In this document: positions 1 to 9,039 of the stretch, in pieces
How the letters are laid out: every line of letters starts with the position of its first letter
Numbering within the stretch: position 1 is the stretch's first letter
Assembly: GCA_017848965.1 (NCBI GenBank)
Contig: JAFIHA010000014.1
Coordinates: 1-40,913, forward strand
Length of the DNA stretch: 40,913 nucleotides
DNA from: Dechloromonas aromatica (nom. nud.)
GTDB taxonomy: Bacteria; Pseudomonadota; Gammaproteobacteria; Burkholderiales; Rhodocyclaceae
Direction: 5' to 3'
Position numbers and translations under genes: made by a program
The notes under the pieces: generated by a model
The model's database searches: none
The model's input: the letters and a program-made list of their open reading frames with translations, nothing else
What the model was told of the DNA's origin: nothing

Positions 1-16
1 CAAGGTTTAAACCTTG
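1..16. repeat. Perfect 16-bp palindrome at the window edge
   Basis: CAAGGTTTAAACCTTG equals its own reverse complement. It lies at the outer end of the presumed intergenic repeat and may continue to the left of the window. It could be the terminal part of the repeat or a protein-binding dyad; nothing else supports either reading. Confidence 0.6.
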
Positions 17-240
17 GCCATTCAGCAGAGACGCCTTTCGGGGCCCCCATGTGGAGCGCCGAGCAACGGAGAAGGGCCGGGGGAAGTCGGCGAGCACTGT
101 CTGAGGCCCGCAGGGCCGAGTTGCGCAGCCGCCCGGCCCTTCGAGTAGCGCAGGGGAGTCGGCGTAGCCGACCGCGTAACCTGGGGTGGCTTTTTCTTTG
201 CCCACAAAAAAGAAAGTACGCCCGCGCGTCAGGCGCGGAA
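1..240. repeat. Probable dispersed intergenic repeat
   Basis: No gene is apparent here. The stretch is GC-rich in its middle, contains short inverted repeats (for example GTCGGC-GTA-GCCGAC near 160-174) and ends in a TTTTTCTTTGCCCACAAAAA-like segment next to AAGAAAGTA. From memory, this combination (AGTCGGC, GCCCGCAGGGCC, TTTCTTTGCC) recurs between genes in many betaproteobacterial genomes and often creates spurious short frames. Only one copy is in the window, so the repeat status rests on recollection and needs a genome comparison. Confidence 0.45.
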
Positions 241-268
241 AACAGCGCATCAGCAAGAAAATCAAAAA

Positions 269-817
269 TCAGGAAGCCTGAAACACAAAGGACAGCTTTT
301 CAATCTTCCCGAATTCGATCTGCTGCTCCAGCGGAATACGAAAATACTTCCCTTGCTCCGCATCCAGCGCAAACGGGATCTTCGTCCTGCCGATCTCCTT
401 GTCCAGCACGTCGTACACCGTGACCTTGAGCAACCCTGCCACCTTCCGTTCGGCGACGAGATAGGCGTCGATGCCGCGACTCTCGAGTTCCGTCCCCGGC
501 GGCGTTTCCTGAACCGCCGTCACTTGAAACCCGGCCGCCGCCAGCGACGCATCGTTGACGACACGCTTGTCGGATTTCGCGACGCCTTTCTTGACCCCGC
601 TTACGATGCTGCCAAGGCCACTGGTCACGGATTCGGCCGCTGCGCCTCCCTTTTCTTCGAGCGCGGCGCCGACCCCTTTGACGAGATCGATTTTCTCCGA
701 TGCCATTTCCTTGCCCTTTTCTTCCGCTGTCTTCGATGAACAGCCAAGCGTCATGCAGGAAAAAAACACCGAAAACGCGGTCAGAACGACCTTACCCCGT
801 AGATCACGAAATTCCAC
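269..817 (-). CDS. Putative lipoprotein of unknown function
   Basis: The 182-residue product has an N-terminal hydrophobic segment ending in a lipobox, T-L-G-C with the acceptor cysteine at residue 26, so it is probably a lipid-anchored envelope protein. An Ala/Gly/Lys-rich linker (about residues 28-80) is followed by a compact C-terminal part (about 90-182) that reads like one beta-rich domain and ends in FQAS. The start is GTG at 817: AGGGAGAGG stands about five bases upstream and no ATG fits. It follows DUF2322 on the same strand with about 75 bases between them and may be transcribed separately. I do not recognise the family; function unknown. Confidence 0.75.
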   Translation of the reverse strand: MEFRDLRGKVVLTAFSVFFSCMTLGCSSKTAEEKGKEMASEKIDLVKGVGAALEEKGGAAAESVTSGLGSIVSGVKKGVAKSDKRVVNDASLAAAGFQVTAVQETPPGTELESRGIDAYLVAERKVAGLLKVTVYDVLDKEIGRTKIPFALDAEQGKYFRIPLEQQIEFGKIEKLSFVFQAS

Positions 818-860
818 ACTGCCTCTCCCTGATAAAAATTATCGAATCGGCATTATGAAA

Positions 861-877
861 TAAAACCCGGGATCGGG
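861..877 (-). terminator. Weak possible terminator after the purB cluster
   Basis: On the minus strand CCCG-ATCC-CGGG is followed by TTTTATTT. The stem is only four base pairs, so this is a marginal call. Its place just after the DUF2322 stop is appropriate. Confidence 0.25.
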
Positions 878-892
878 CGCGCACTGGAAGCA

Positions 893-1210
893 TCACACCG
901 CGAACACGTGCTTCACCCGCAAGGCCGGCGCGCCGGCCTCGATCTGCAGCAGGCGGGCGATGTTCGGGTGCTTGCCGGGGTTGGCGCGCTCGTCTTCGCC
1001 ATGTTCGGCAAAGATTTCGATGCCCTTCTTCGCGGCTTCGGCGTTGATCGAACCGTAGGTCTGGGCAAGGTGGTTGTAGACGGCGAGCGAGCCCTGGCTG
1101 CCGGCCTTGTTCTCGATGCTGGCGACGACATTGCCGTCGGCGTCGAGCAGGTTGAGCGCGGCAAGGTGGGTGATACCGGGGAGTTTCTTGAGGTTTTCAG
1201 CGAAAGACAT
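893..1210 (-). CDS. DUF2322 family protein
   Basis: This 105-residue soluble protein starts MSFAENLKKLPGITHLAAL and contains the segments GSINAEAAKKGIEIFAEH and HPNIARLL. I associate these with DUF2322, a small uncharacterised family of beta- and gammaproteobacteria. There is no signal peptide or membrane segment, so it should be cytoplasmic. The ATG at 1210 gives the family-typical N-terminus; longer readings upstream are low-complexity Arg/Ala and lie in the zinc-ribbon gene. It sits 11 bases after that gene and so is probably co-transcribed with purB. Biochemical function is unknown; the family assignment is from memory of its sequence pattern. Confidence 0.8.
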   Translation of the reverse strand: MSFAENLKKLPGITHLAALNLLDADGNVVASIENKAGSQGSLAVYNHLAQTYGSINAEAAKKGIEIFAEHGEDERANPGKHPNIARLLQIEAGAPALRVKHVFAV

Positions 1211-1221
1211 GGCAATCGGGA

Positions 1222-1493
1222 TCAGGAAGAGGAAGAAGCGCGCCGCCAGCCGATCACCGCGCCCAGCGCGGCGAGGACGAGGGGCAGCGCGAGCAGCAGC
1301 GCCTTGACGGAAACCGCGTGCTCGCCCTGGGCCAGCAGCACGGTAACCAGCAGCAGTCCCAGCGCCAGACCGCCGACACCGCCCTTCAACGCGCTGCTGC
1401 TCACGCGCAGGCGGGCGAGGCGACGCAGGGTGGCGCAATTCGGGCAGACGGCGGCGCCGTCCGGCGATTCGCCGCCGCAGTCGGGACAGGCCA

Positions 1494-1494
<1 letters not shown>
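1222..1494 (-). CDS. Zinc-ribbon membrane protein
   Basis: The 90-residue product has two CxxC knuckles at residues 3-6 (CPDC) and 17-20 (CPNC), a typical treble-clef zinc ribbon. Two hydrophobic segments follow, at about 38-54 and 64-82, and the tail is Arg/Ser-rich. It is likely an inner-membrane protein with a cytoplasmic zinc ribbon. Its ATG overlaps the purB stop by one base (TGATG), which points to translational coupling with adenylosuccinate lyase. The 11-base gap to the DUF2322 gene suggests a purB-ribbon-DUF2322 operon. Function is unknown. The reading frame, overlap and motif make the gene itself quite secure. Confidence 0.75.
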
Positions 1495-2891
<1,397 letters not shown>

Positions 2892-2923
2892 TTACCCGCC
2901 CGACCGCACCCTGCGCCATACGC

Positions 2924-2929
2924 TATAAT
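2924..2929 (+). promoter_or_regulatory. Candidate -10 box for the GST gene
   Basis: A perfect TATAAT lies 26 bases before the GST ATG at 2956. No good -35 hexamer is visible 16-18 bases upstream (CGACCG region). This is the only promoter-like element between the divergent purB and GST genes on this strand. Confidence 0.45.
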
Positions 2930-2955
2930 TGCGCACCCCAATCCCAGAGCCTGTA

Positions 2956-3564
2956 ATGAAGCTGATCGGTTCGCACACCAGCCCCTATACCCGCAAAGTA
3001 CGGGTCGTACTGGCGGAAAAGAAGAAGGAATACGAGTTCATCGTCGACCACCCGCGGAGTCCGGACAGTTCGGTACCCGACCTCAATCCGCTGGGACGCA
3101 TCCCGACCCTGCTGCTCGACGACGACACGGCACTGTTCGATTCCCGCGTGATCGTCGAGCACATCGACAACATCACGCCGAACAACAAGCTGTTGCCGGC
3201 GCCCAACCGCGAACGCACCGAGGTCAAGCGCTGGGAGGCGCTGGCCGACGGATTGTGCGACGCCGCCGTCAGTGCCGTGATGGAAGGCCTGCGTCCGGCA
3301 AACGAGCAGAGTCCCGACTGGATCGCCCGCCAGCGCGACGCGATCGCCCGCACCCTGCGCTTCATGGAAACCCACCTCGGCGACAAGAGCTACTGCATGG
3401 GCACCCATTTCTCGCTCGCCGACATCGCTGTCGGCGTCGCCCTCGGCTACCTCTGCCTGCGCTTCCCCGACCTCGACTGGGCGACCGACCACCCGAACCT
3501 GGCCCGCCTGTACGAGAAGCTGATGCAGCGCCAGTCGTTCATCGACACCATTCCTGTCGTTTGA
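2956..3564 (+). CDS. Glutathione S-transferase family protein (YibF-like)
   Basis: The 202-residue cytoplasmic protein has an N-terminal thioredoxin-like domain (MKLIGSHTSPYTRKVRVVL, then NPLGRIPTLLLDDD and DSRVIVEHID) and an all-alpha C-terminal domain with the FSLADIAVG capping motif. This is the canonical two-domain GST layout, and the N-terminus resembles E. coli YibF. The substrate is unknown. I chose the ATG at 2956 because it starts exactly at the thioredoxin fold; a TTG at 2929 lies inside the -10 box and can be discarded. It stands alone between a -10 element and a strong terminator, so it is probably monocistronic. Confidence 0.9.
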   Translation: MKLIGSHTSPYTRKVRVVLAEKKKEYEFIVDHPRSPDSSVPDLNPLGRIPTLLLDDDTALFDSRVIVEHIDNITPNNKLLPAPNRERTEVKRWEALADGLCDAAVSAVMEGLRPANEQSPDWIARQRDAIARTLRFMETHLGDKSYCMGTHFSLADIAVGVALGYLCLRFPDLDWATDHPNLARLYEKLMQRQSFIDTIPVV

Positions 3565-3584
3565 CCCCGGAAGCACTGTGGAAC

Positions 3585-3610
3585 AAAGGCGCCGACAGGC
3601 GCCTTTTTTT
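3585..3610 (+). terminator. Rho-independent terminator after the GST gene
   Basis: AAAGGCGCC pairs with GGCGCCTTT across a GACA loop and is followed by a run of seven T. It lies 20 bases after the GST stop. Confidence 0.9.
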
Positions 3611-3664
3611 CGAACTCGCGTCCCGCGGTGAGGTCAACCTGGCATTCCGGAGACAGGTAGCCCC

Positions 3665-4237
3665 ATGAACCGCAAACTCAATTCCCTGTGCATCGCCCTC
3701 GCTGAGCGCGACCCGGAGACGCGCAGCCACTCCGACCGGGTGGCCGACCTGGCGCTTGAACTGGGGCGCCATATCGCGCTGCGCGACGACGAGCTCGACC
3801 TGCTGGCGCTCGGCGCCTGCCTGCACGACATCGGCAAGATCGGCATTCCCGACCGCGTCCTGCTCAAGCCGGGACGCTTCGAGCCGGCGGAAAGGGAGAC
3901 GATGCGCCAGCACACGCTGATCGGCGAACGCATCGTCCGCGCCGTCGACGACGAGCGGGCGCCGGAGCTGGCAGCGCTGGTCCGTCATCATCACGAGAAT
4001 TTCGACGGCTCGGGCTACCCGGACGGTCTGCGCCATACCGACATTCCGCTGACGGCGCGGGTACTGGCACTGGCCGACAATTACGACGCGCTGGCGACCA
4101 GCCGCCCCTATCACCCGGGGCGGCCACACCGGGAAATCATCGACATCCTGGCCGGCCCGGACGCCGAGAAGTTCGACCCCGACCTGCTGCACGCCTTCTG
4201 CCACGTCATCGAGCATTCGCCCCGACGCGCCGGCTGA
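3665..4237 (+). CDS. Stand-alone HD-GYP domain protein (c-di-GMP phosphodiesterase family)
   Basis: The protein is essentially one HD-GYP domain: HSDRVADLALELGRH, then LHDIGKIGIPD (the HD pair), then HHHENFDGSGYPDGL (the GYP motif), and DNYDALATSRPY. HD-GYP proteins hydrolyse cyclic di-GMP to pGpG or GMP with a di- or trimetal centre. All expected metal-binding His/Asp motifs and the GYP triplet are present, so activity is plausible. At 190 residues it lacks any sensor or receiver domain, so its input is unknown. It ends seven bases before the convergent mnmA stop and has no obvious operon partner. The ATG at 3665 follows a GGAGACAGG-like ribosome site. Confidence 0.9.
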   Translation: MNRKLNSLCIALAERDPETRSHSDRVADLALELGRHIALRDDELDLLALGACLHDIGKIGIPDRVLLKPGRFEPAERETMRQHTLIGERIVRAVDDERAPELAALVRHHHENFDGSGYPDGLRHTDIPLTARVLALADNYDALATSRPYHPGRPHREIIDILAGPDAEKFDPDLLHAFCHVIEHSPRRAG

Positions 4238-4243
4238 GCCGCT

Positions 4244-5341
4244 TCAGCGGATGACACCGCCGCCCAGGCAGACCCGGCTTTCGTAAAGCACCACCGACTG
4301 GCCGGGGGTGAGCGCCCATTGCGGCTCGGCGAAGCGGATTTCGCAACTTTCGCCATCGACGCGCTCGACCTCGCAGGGCTGGTCGGCAGTCCGGTAGCGC
4401 GGCTTGGCGGTGTACACCCAGTGCGGGTGCGGTGGCCGGCCGGCAATCCAGCTCAGTTGCTCGGCGACCAGGTCGTCGCGCAGCAGCGCCGGATGGTCGT
4501 GACCCTGGACGACGTAGAGCACGTTCTTTTCCATGTCCTTGCCAGCGACGAACCAGGCGTCGTGGTCGCCACCACCTGCCTGCCCCTTCTCCTTCAGGCC
4601 GCCGATGTGCAAGCCCTTGCGCTGGCCGATGGTGTGGTACATCAGGCCGTCGTGGCTGCCCAGCACCTTGCCGTCGTCGAGGCGGCGGATTTCGCCCTGC
4701 CTGGGCGGCAGGTAGCGGCTGAGGAAGTCCTTGAACGGCCGTTCGCCGATGAAGCAGATGCCGGTCGAATCCTTCTTGGTGGCGACGTGCAGGCCCTCGG
4801 CCTCAGCGATTTTCCTGACCTCGCGCTTGTAGATGTCGGCCAGCGGGAACAGCGTCTTCGACAGCTGCGCCTGGTTCAGGCGGTAGAGGAAATAGCTCTG
4901 GTCCTTGGTCCCGTCCTCGGCTTTCAGCAACTGGTATTCGCCATTGAATTCGCGCACACCGGCGTAGTGGCCGGTGGCGATCTTCTCGGCGCCGAGCTGC
5001 AGGGCGTGGTCGAGGAAGGCCTTGAACTTGATCTCCGAGTTGCACAGGATGTCCGGGTTCGGCGTCCGCCCGGCCTGGTATTCGCGCAGGAACTCGGCGA
5101 ACACGCGCTCGCGGTACTCGGCGGCGAAATTGACCACCTCGACGTCGATGCCGATGACGTCGGCGACGCTCATCACGTCAACCAGATCCTGGCGCGACGA
5201 GCAGTATTCGTCGTTGTCGTCGTCTTCCCAGCTCTTCATGAACAGGCCGATCACCTTCCAGCCCTGGCGCTTCAACAACAGCGCCGCGACCGACGAATCG
5301 ACGCCGCCGGACAATCCCACTACCACGGTTCCCTTAGACAT
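4244..5341 (-). CDS. mnmA: tRNA-specific 2-thiouridylase MnmA
   Basis: MnmA puts sulfur on position 2 of the wobble uridine (U34) of Lys, Glu and Gln tRNAs, using ATP and a persulfide. The 365-residue protein has the PP-loop SGGVDSS at 11-17. The two catalytic cysteines are C100 (in [12 protein letters not shown]) and C196 (in [13 protein letters not shown]), equivalent to C102 and C199 of E. coli. The DQSYFLYRL segment and the C-terminal GQRKGL and PGQSVVLYE parts are also present. It is the last gene of nudJ-(5334)-mnmA and overlaps its upstream neighbour by eight bases. Linkage to a NudJ-type Nudix gene is also seen in E. coli. Confidence 0.97.
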   Translation of the reverse strand: MSKGTVVVGLSGGVDSSVAALLLKRQGWKVIGLFMKSWEDDDNDEYCSSRQDLVDVMSVADVIGIDVEVVNFAAEYRERVFAEFLREYQAGRTPNPDILCNSEIKFKAFLDHALQLGAEKIATGHYAGVREFNGEYQLLKAEDGTKDQSYFLYRLNQAQLSKTLFPLADIYKREVRKIAEAEGLHVATKKDSTGICFIGERPFKDFLSRYLPPRQGEIRRLDDGKVLGSHDGLMYHTIGQRKGLHIGGLKEKGQAGGGDHDAWFVAGKDMEKNVLYVVQGHDHPALLRDDLVAEQLSWIAGRPPHPHWVYTAKPRYRTADQPCEVERVDGESCEIRFAEPQWALTPGQSVVLYESRVCLGGGVIR

Positions 5342-5882
5342 CGGGCCCAGCCCCTTTCTTCCATTCGTCCAGCGGCAGGATCACCGCCGGTTCTCCGTTG
5401 TTCACAAACCAGCTATCGACGACGTAGCGGCCGCCGCCCTTTTCCTCGATCACCGCCGACCAGTGGTTGGCAATCACGCCCAGCAGGTAACGCGGCTCCG
5501 CCGCCAGCACCCGATGCCAGCGCAGGTAGCCGAGGCGTTGCAGCATTTCCAGCAGGCGCGTCGTCGAGGTCGAATGGTCGATGCAATCCATCTTCCCCGG
5601 CGCGTCGCTGTCGGCATAGTTGCCTCCCCGGTCTTCACGCACCGGCGACTGTTCGCCAGCCCAGCGATAGAGGCGGCCGACGACCTTGCCCAGGATGATG
5701 CGCTCGCTCGCCGGATCGCCGGCGTACGCCAGCAGGCGCCGGACTTCCCCCTGTTGCCCTGTGGAATAGCGGATCTCGGCTTGCGCGCTGCAGCCATAAC
5801 CGTAACAGACGGCCACCATCTCGTCCGCCGTCGCCGCCCCCGAGAGCAGAAAAAAGGCCGCGGCGAGAGCAGCCTGTCGCAT
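5334..5882 (-). CDS. Secreted transglutaminase-like cysteine-protease-fold protein
   Basis: The 182-residue product has a Sec-type signal peptide ([19 protein letters not shown], cleavage near residue 19) and cysteines at 26 and 31 that could pair in the periplasm. Three conserved-looking motifs, [11 protein letters not shown] (C100), NHWSAVIEE (H140) and YVVDSWF (D156), give a Cys-His-Asp order typical of transglutaminase-like and papain-like folds. This is inferred from motif order only. The start is ATG at 5882, which overlaps the nudJ stop by one base (TGATG). It overlaps mnmA by eight bases, so translation of all three genes may be coupled. In E. coli the gene next to mnmA is hflD; this protein does not resemble HflD. 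Role unknown. Confidence 0.8.
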   Translation of the reverse strand: MRQAALAAAFFLLSGAATADEMVAVCYGYGCSAQAEIRYSTGQQGEVRRLLAYAGDPASERIILGKVVGRLYRWAGEQSPVREDRGGNYADSDAPGKMDCIDHSTSTTRLLEMLQRLGYLRWHRVLAAEPRYLLGVIANHWSAVIEEKGGGRYVVDSWFVNNGEPAVILPLDEWKKGAGPDV

Positions 5883-6328
5883 CAACCGTAATGCACCAGC
5901 AGGTCGAGCGGGTAACGCCGCCCGGCCAGATAGTCCTCGCAGCAGCGCAGGATCAGCGGACTGCGATGGCGCGCCTGGGTCGCCCGGACTTCGTCGAGCG
6001 TCAGCCAGCGGGCGCCGACGATGCCGTCGTCGAGCTTGCGCGCGGGATCGTGACCGCGCAGTTCGCCGGCGAAGGCGAAGCGCAGGTAAGTCAGATCCTT
6101 GGTCGGATGCGGCCAGTTGTAGATGCCGACGAGGTGCGTCGGCTTGAAATCGTAGGCGGTTTCCTCAAGCGCCTCGCGCACCACGGCGTCAAGCAGCGCC
6201 TCGCCCTGCTCGAGATGGCCGGCTGGCTGATTGAAGGCGAGCCCGGTCTCGGTTTCTTCCTCGACCAGCAAAAACCTGCCATCGCGATAGACGACGGCGG
6301 CAACGGTCACGTTCGGCTTCCAGATCAT
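5882..6328 (-). CDS. nudJ: Nudix hydrolase, NudJ-like phosphatase
   Basis: NudJ-type enzymes hydrolyse nucleoside di/triphosphates and hydroxymethylpyrimidine diphosphate. The 148-residue protein starts MIWKPNVTVAAVVYRDGRFLLVEEE and continues FNQPAGHLEQGEALLDAVVR and RYPLDLL, closely following E. coli NudJ (KPHVTVACVV, WNQPAGHLE, RYPLEM). The Nudix box has the catalytic REALEE core, but the usual small glycine after EEx is alanine (EETAYDF). NudJ lies next to mnmA in E. coli too, which supports the assignment. The ATG at 6328 is the only start at the fold boundary. The gene is divergent from ilvE across about 90 bases. Confidence 0.88.
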   Translation of the reverse strand: MIWKPNVTVAAVVYRDGRFLLVEEETETGLAFNQPAGHLEQGEALLDAVVREALEETAYDFKPTHLVGIYNWPHPTKDLTYLRFAFAGELRGHDPARKLDDGIVGARWLTLDEVRATQARHRSPLILRCCEDYLAGRRYPLDLLVHYG

Positions 6329-6354
6329 GCAAGGCTTCCTGCGTCAAAAGCATT

Positions 6355-6381
6355 ATTTTAGCCGCTGATTTCGGCTAAAAT
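6355..6381. promoter_or_regulatory. 10-bp inverted repeat between nudJ and ilvE
   Basis: ATTTTAGCCG and CGGCTAAAAT are exact reverse complements separated by seven bases. The right arm contains TAAAAT (6376-6381), a possible -10 box for ilvE about 38 bases before its ATG. The dyad could be a regulator site over the promoter or a short hairpin; the sequence alone does not decide. Confidence 0.5.
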
Positions 6382-6418
6382 TTCATGCTTTCAAGAGTGC
6401 ATCACGGAGAATTCCACC

Positions 6419-7339
6419 ATGTCCATGTCGGATCGCGACGGTTTCATTTGGCAGGATGGCAAGCTCGTGCCCTGGCGCGAAGCGACCACCCACGTCCTCA
6501 CCCATTCCCTGCACTACGGCATGGGCGTCTTCGAGGGCGTGCGCGCCTACAAGACCGAATCCGGCACCGCGATCTTCCGCCTCAAGGAACACACCGAGCG
6601 CCTGTTCCGCTCGGCGCACATCTTCCAGATGCAGATGCCGTACTCGCAGGAAGAGCTGAACGAAGCGCAGAAGGAAGTCATCCGCGCCAACAAGCTCGAA
6701 TCCGGCTACCTGCGCCCGCTCGCCTTCTACGGCTCGGAAAAGATGGGCGTCTCGCCCAAGGGCGCCAAGGTGCACGTGATCATCGCCGCCTGGCCGTGGG
6801 GCGCCTACCTCGGCGAGGAAGGCATGCAGCGCGGCATCCGCATCAAGACCTCGTCCTACACCCGCCACCACGTGAACATCACGATGGTGCGCGCCAAGGC
6901 TTCCGGCAACTACATGAACTCGATCCTCGCCAACAACGAGGCGACCACCGACGGCTACGACGAAGCCCTGCTCCTCGACCCGGAAGGCTATGCCTGCGAA
7001 GGCGCCGGCGAGAACCTGTTCATCGTCAAGAAAGGCAAGCTGTACACGCCGGACCTCACCGCCTGCCTGGAAGGCATCACCCGGGCCACCGTCATGCAAC
7101 TGGCCGGCGAACTGGGCATCGAGGTGATCGAGAAGCGCATCACCCGCGACGAAGTCTATTGCGCCGACGAAGCCTTCTTCACCGGCACCGCCGCCGAAGT
7201 GACGCCGATCCGCGAACTCGACAACCGGCAGATCGGCCCCGGCCACCGCGGCCCGATCACCAAGGCATTGCAGGAAAAATATTTCGACGTGGTCTATGGC
7301 CGCTCTGCAGCGCACGCCGACTGGCTGGCCCACGTCTGA
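6419..7339 (+). CDS. ilvE: Branched-chain amino acid aminotransferase
   Basis: IlvE transfers the amino group between glutamate and the 2-keto acids of valine, leucine and isoleucine, using PLP in the cytoplasm. The 306-residue protein shows the class IV aminotransferase pattern: THVLTHSLHYGMGVFEGVRAY, YLRPLAFYG, then RAKASGNYMNSILANNEA with the Schiff-base lysine at residue 160 (same number as in E. coli), and EGAGENLFIVKKG and FFTGTAAEVTPI. GGAGA lies eight bases before the ATG at 6419; a second in-frame ATG at 6425 would remove only two residues. The zf-CHCC gene follows after 21 bases, so the two share a transcript ending at the 7558 terminator. Confidence 0.97.
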   Translation: MSMSDRDGFIWQDGKLVPWREATTHVLTHSLHYGMGVFEGVRAYKTESGTAIFRLKEHTERLFRSAHIFQMQMPYSQEELNEAQKEVIRANKLESGYLRPLAFYGSEKMGVSPKGAKVHVIIAAWPWGAYLGEEGMQRGIRIKTSSYTRHHVNITMVRAKASGNYMNSILANNEATTDGYDEALLLDPEGYACEGAGENLFIVKKGKLYTPDLTACLEGITRATVMQLAGELGIEVIEKRITRDEVYCADEAFFTGTAAEVTPIRELDNRQIGPGHRGPITKALQEKYFDVVYGRSAAHADWLAHV

Positions 7340-7360
7340 TCCAAGCTCAGGGAGAGAACG

Positions 7361-7549
7361 ATGTCCGACCACAAGACCGTCGAAGTCAGCGCCGCCGACC
7401 TGCCGCTGCATTGCCCGCAGCCCGGTTCCGCGCTGTGGAGCCAGCACCCGCGCGTCTTCCTCGACGTACTGAAGACCGGCGAAGCGGTCTGCCCCTACTG
7501 CGGCACCCGCTACACCTTCGCGGGCGAAGCGCCCAAGGGCCATCACTGA
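7361..7549 (+). CDS. zf-CHCC zinc-finger protein
   Basis: This 62-residue protein has LHCPQPG, then ...W..HPRVFLDV, and a C-terminal CPYCGTRYTF. The Cys/His pattern matches the short zf-CHCC family related to the C-terminal domain of mitochondrial complex I subunit NDUFS6. It lies between ilvE and waaF, an arrangement I recall as common in betaproteobacteria. A GGAGAG site precedes the ATG at 7361, and a strong terminator follows at once. Zinc binding is expected from the motif; the physiological role is not established by context. Confidence 0.88.
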   Translation: MSDHKTVEVSAADLPLHCPQPGSALWSQHPRVFLDVLKTGEAVCPYCGTRYTFAGEAPKGHH

Positions 7550-7557
7550 GCCAGAGG

Positions 7558-7583
7558 CGGCGGGTATGAAACCCGCCGTTTTT
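7558..7583 (+). terminator. Terminator between the zf-CHCC gene and waaF
   Basis: CGGCGGGT pairs perfectly with ACCCGCCG across ATGAA and is followed by five T. It ends two bases before the waaF ATG at 7586, so the hairpin also occupies the position where a waaF ribosome site would be. Confidence 0.88.
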
Positions 7584-7585
7584 CC

Positions 7586-8599
7586 ATGAACAAGGCCCTG
7601 ATCGTCGCGCCGTCCTGGATCGGCGACACCATCATGGCGCAGCCGCTGTTCGCGCGCCTGCGCGAACGCCATCCCGGGCTGCGCCTCGACGCCCTCGCCC
7701 CACGCTGGGTGGCACCGGTACTGCGGCGCATGGCGGAAATCGACGACATCGTCGACAACCCTTTCGCCCACGGCGAACTCTCGCTCAAGGCGCGCTGGCG
7801 CCTTGGCCGCGAGCTTGCCGGGCGCGGCTACGACGCCGCCTGGGTCCTGCCCAACTCGCTGAAATCGGCACTGCTGCCGCTCTTTGCCGGCATTCCGCAA
7901 CGTGTCGGTTTCACCGGCGAAGCGCGTTACGGCCTGATCAACGTCCGCCACCATCTCGATGAAGCCACATTGCCGCTGATGGTCGAGCGCTTCGCACAAC
8001 TCGCCGCAGCGCCGGGTGGCGTGCTGCCGCGGCCGATCCCGCATCCCCGGCTGCGCTCGACCGACGACGACCGGCAGCGAACGCTCTCCGAACTCGCCAT
8101 GGTCCGCCCGGACAAGCTGGTCGCCTTCTGCCCGGGCGCCGAATACGGCCCGGCCAAGCGCTGGCCGGCGGCGCATTTCGCCGAACTGGCGCGTACCCTG
8201 GCCGACGCCGGCTACCTTGTCTGGCTGTTCGGCTCGCCGAAGGACCATGCAGTTGCCGAGGAGATCGCCGCCCTCGCCCCCGGGTGCTGCCGCAACCTGT
8301 GCGGCAGCACCCGCCTCGACCAGGCCGTGGACCTGCTGGCGCTGGCCGACTTCGTCGTCTGCAACGACTCCGGGCTGATGCACGTCGCCGCCGCCGTCGA
8401 CCGGCCGATCGTCGCCCTCTACGGCTCGTCGTCGCCCGGGTTCACGCCGCCGCTCTCCGAGCGCGCCGACATCCTCAGCCTCAAGCTCGACTGCAGCCCG
8501 TGCTTCAAGCGCGACTGCCCACTCGGCCACCTCGACTGCCTGAACCGGCTGCTGCCGGCGCAGGTTTTCGCCGCCTGTCAGAAATGGATGCAAGCATGA
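7586..8599 (+). CDS. waaF: ADP-heptose:LPS heptosyltransferase II
   Basis: WaaF adds the second L-glycero-D-manno-heptose to the LPS inner core at the cytoplasmic face of the inner membrane. The 337-residue GT9 protein starts MNKALIVAPSWIGDTIMAQP, as WaaF does, and has the C-terminal donor-site features FCPGAEYGPAKRWP, VCNDSGLMHVAAA and VALYGSSSPGFTPP. The ATG at 7586 is fixed by this conserved N-terminus, yet it lies directly after the T-run of a terminator with no purine-rich site (CCGTTTTTCC precedes it). Expression may need read-through, an unusual initiation or an upstream transcript. Its stop overlaps the next gene by four bases (ATGA). Confidence 0.95.
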   Translation: MNKALIVAPSWIGDTIMAQPLFARLRERHPGLRLDALAPRWVAPVLRRMAEIDDIVDNPFAHGELSLKARWRLGRELAGRGYDAAWVLPNSLKSALLPLFAGIPQRVGFTGEARYGLINVRHHLDEATLPLMVERFAQLAAAPGGVLPRPIPHPRLRSTDDDRQRTLSELAMVRPDKLVAFCPGAEYGPAKRWPAAHFAELARTLADAGYLVWLFGSPKDHAVAEEIAALAPGCCRNLCGSTRLDQAVDLLALADFVVCNDSGLMHVAAAVDRPIVALYGSSSPGFTPPLSERADILSLKLDCSPCFKRDCPLGHLDCLNRLLPAQVFAACQKWMQA

Positions 8600-9039
8600 G
8601 CCAGCCCACCCCGCCCTCCACCACCCTGGCCTCGCCGGACGACGTCGAGCACGCCTTCTACGACGCGTTGGCCAGCGGCGATGCCGACCTGCTGATGCAT
8701 TGCTGGAGCGAGGAGGATGAAAGCGTCTGCGTCCACCCGACCGGTGCCCGGCTGACCGGTGTGCCGCTGATCCGCGAAAGCTGGCGGGCGATCTTTTCCA
8801 GCACCCGCCTGCGCATCCACTGCGAAACCGTCGCCCGCTGGCAGGGATCGGTGATGGCGGTGCACCACCTGAGCGAAACCCTGTTCGTCGGCGACGATCC
8901 GGCGCCGCACGGACCGCTGCACGTCACCCATGTCTATGTGCGCGGCGCCCACGGCTGGCGGCTCGCCTGCCGCCACGCCTCGGCCGCCGACGATGGCCAC
9001 CAGGCCATGGCCGACGCCATCCCGCACACCCTGCATTGA
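8596..9039 (+). CDS. SnoaL/NTF2-like protein (DUF4440-type)
   Basis: The 147-residue protein matches the NTF2-like cone fold seen in calcium/calmodulin-kinase association and SnoaL-like domains: DDVEHAFYDALASGDADLLMHCWSE at the start, then VCVHPTGARLTGVPLIRESW, and a last strand pair LHVTHVYVRGAHGWRLACRHAS. These small cytoplasmic proteins bind hydrophobic ligands or act as subunits; no catalytic role can be assigned. The ATG at 8596 overlaps the waaF stop (ATGA), and its own stop overlaps the start of the hydrolase (TTGA), so it is a coupled middle gene. It is a common hitchhiker in this type of neighbourhood. Confidence 0.8.
   Translation: MSQPTPPSTTLASPDDVEHAFYDALASGDADLLMHCWSEEDESVCVHPTGARLTGVPLIRESWRAIFSSTRLRIHCETVARWQGSVMAVHHLSETLFVGDDPAPHGPLHVTHVYVRGAHGWRLACRHASAADDGHQAMADAIPHTLH

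Noticed and set aside
1..16. Palindrome as a phage attachment site
   Set aside because: No integrase, tRNA gene or matching second copy in the window.
22..423. Short frames inside the 5' intergenic repeat
   Set aside because: They overlap inverted repeats and have no ribosome site; such frames are typical artefacts of this repeat type.
6383..8593. Long minus-strand frame antisense to ilvE and waaF
   Set aside because: Both plus-strand genes have full family signatures; the antisense product has none.
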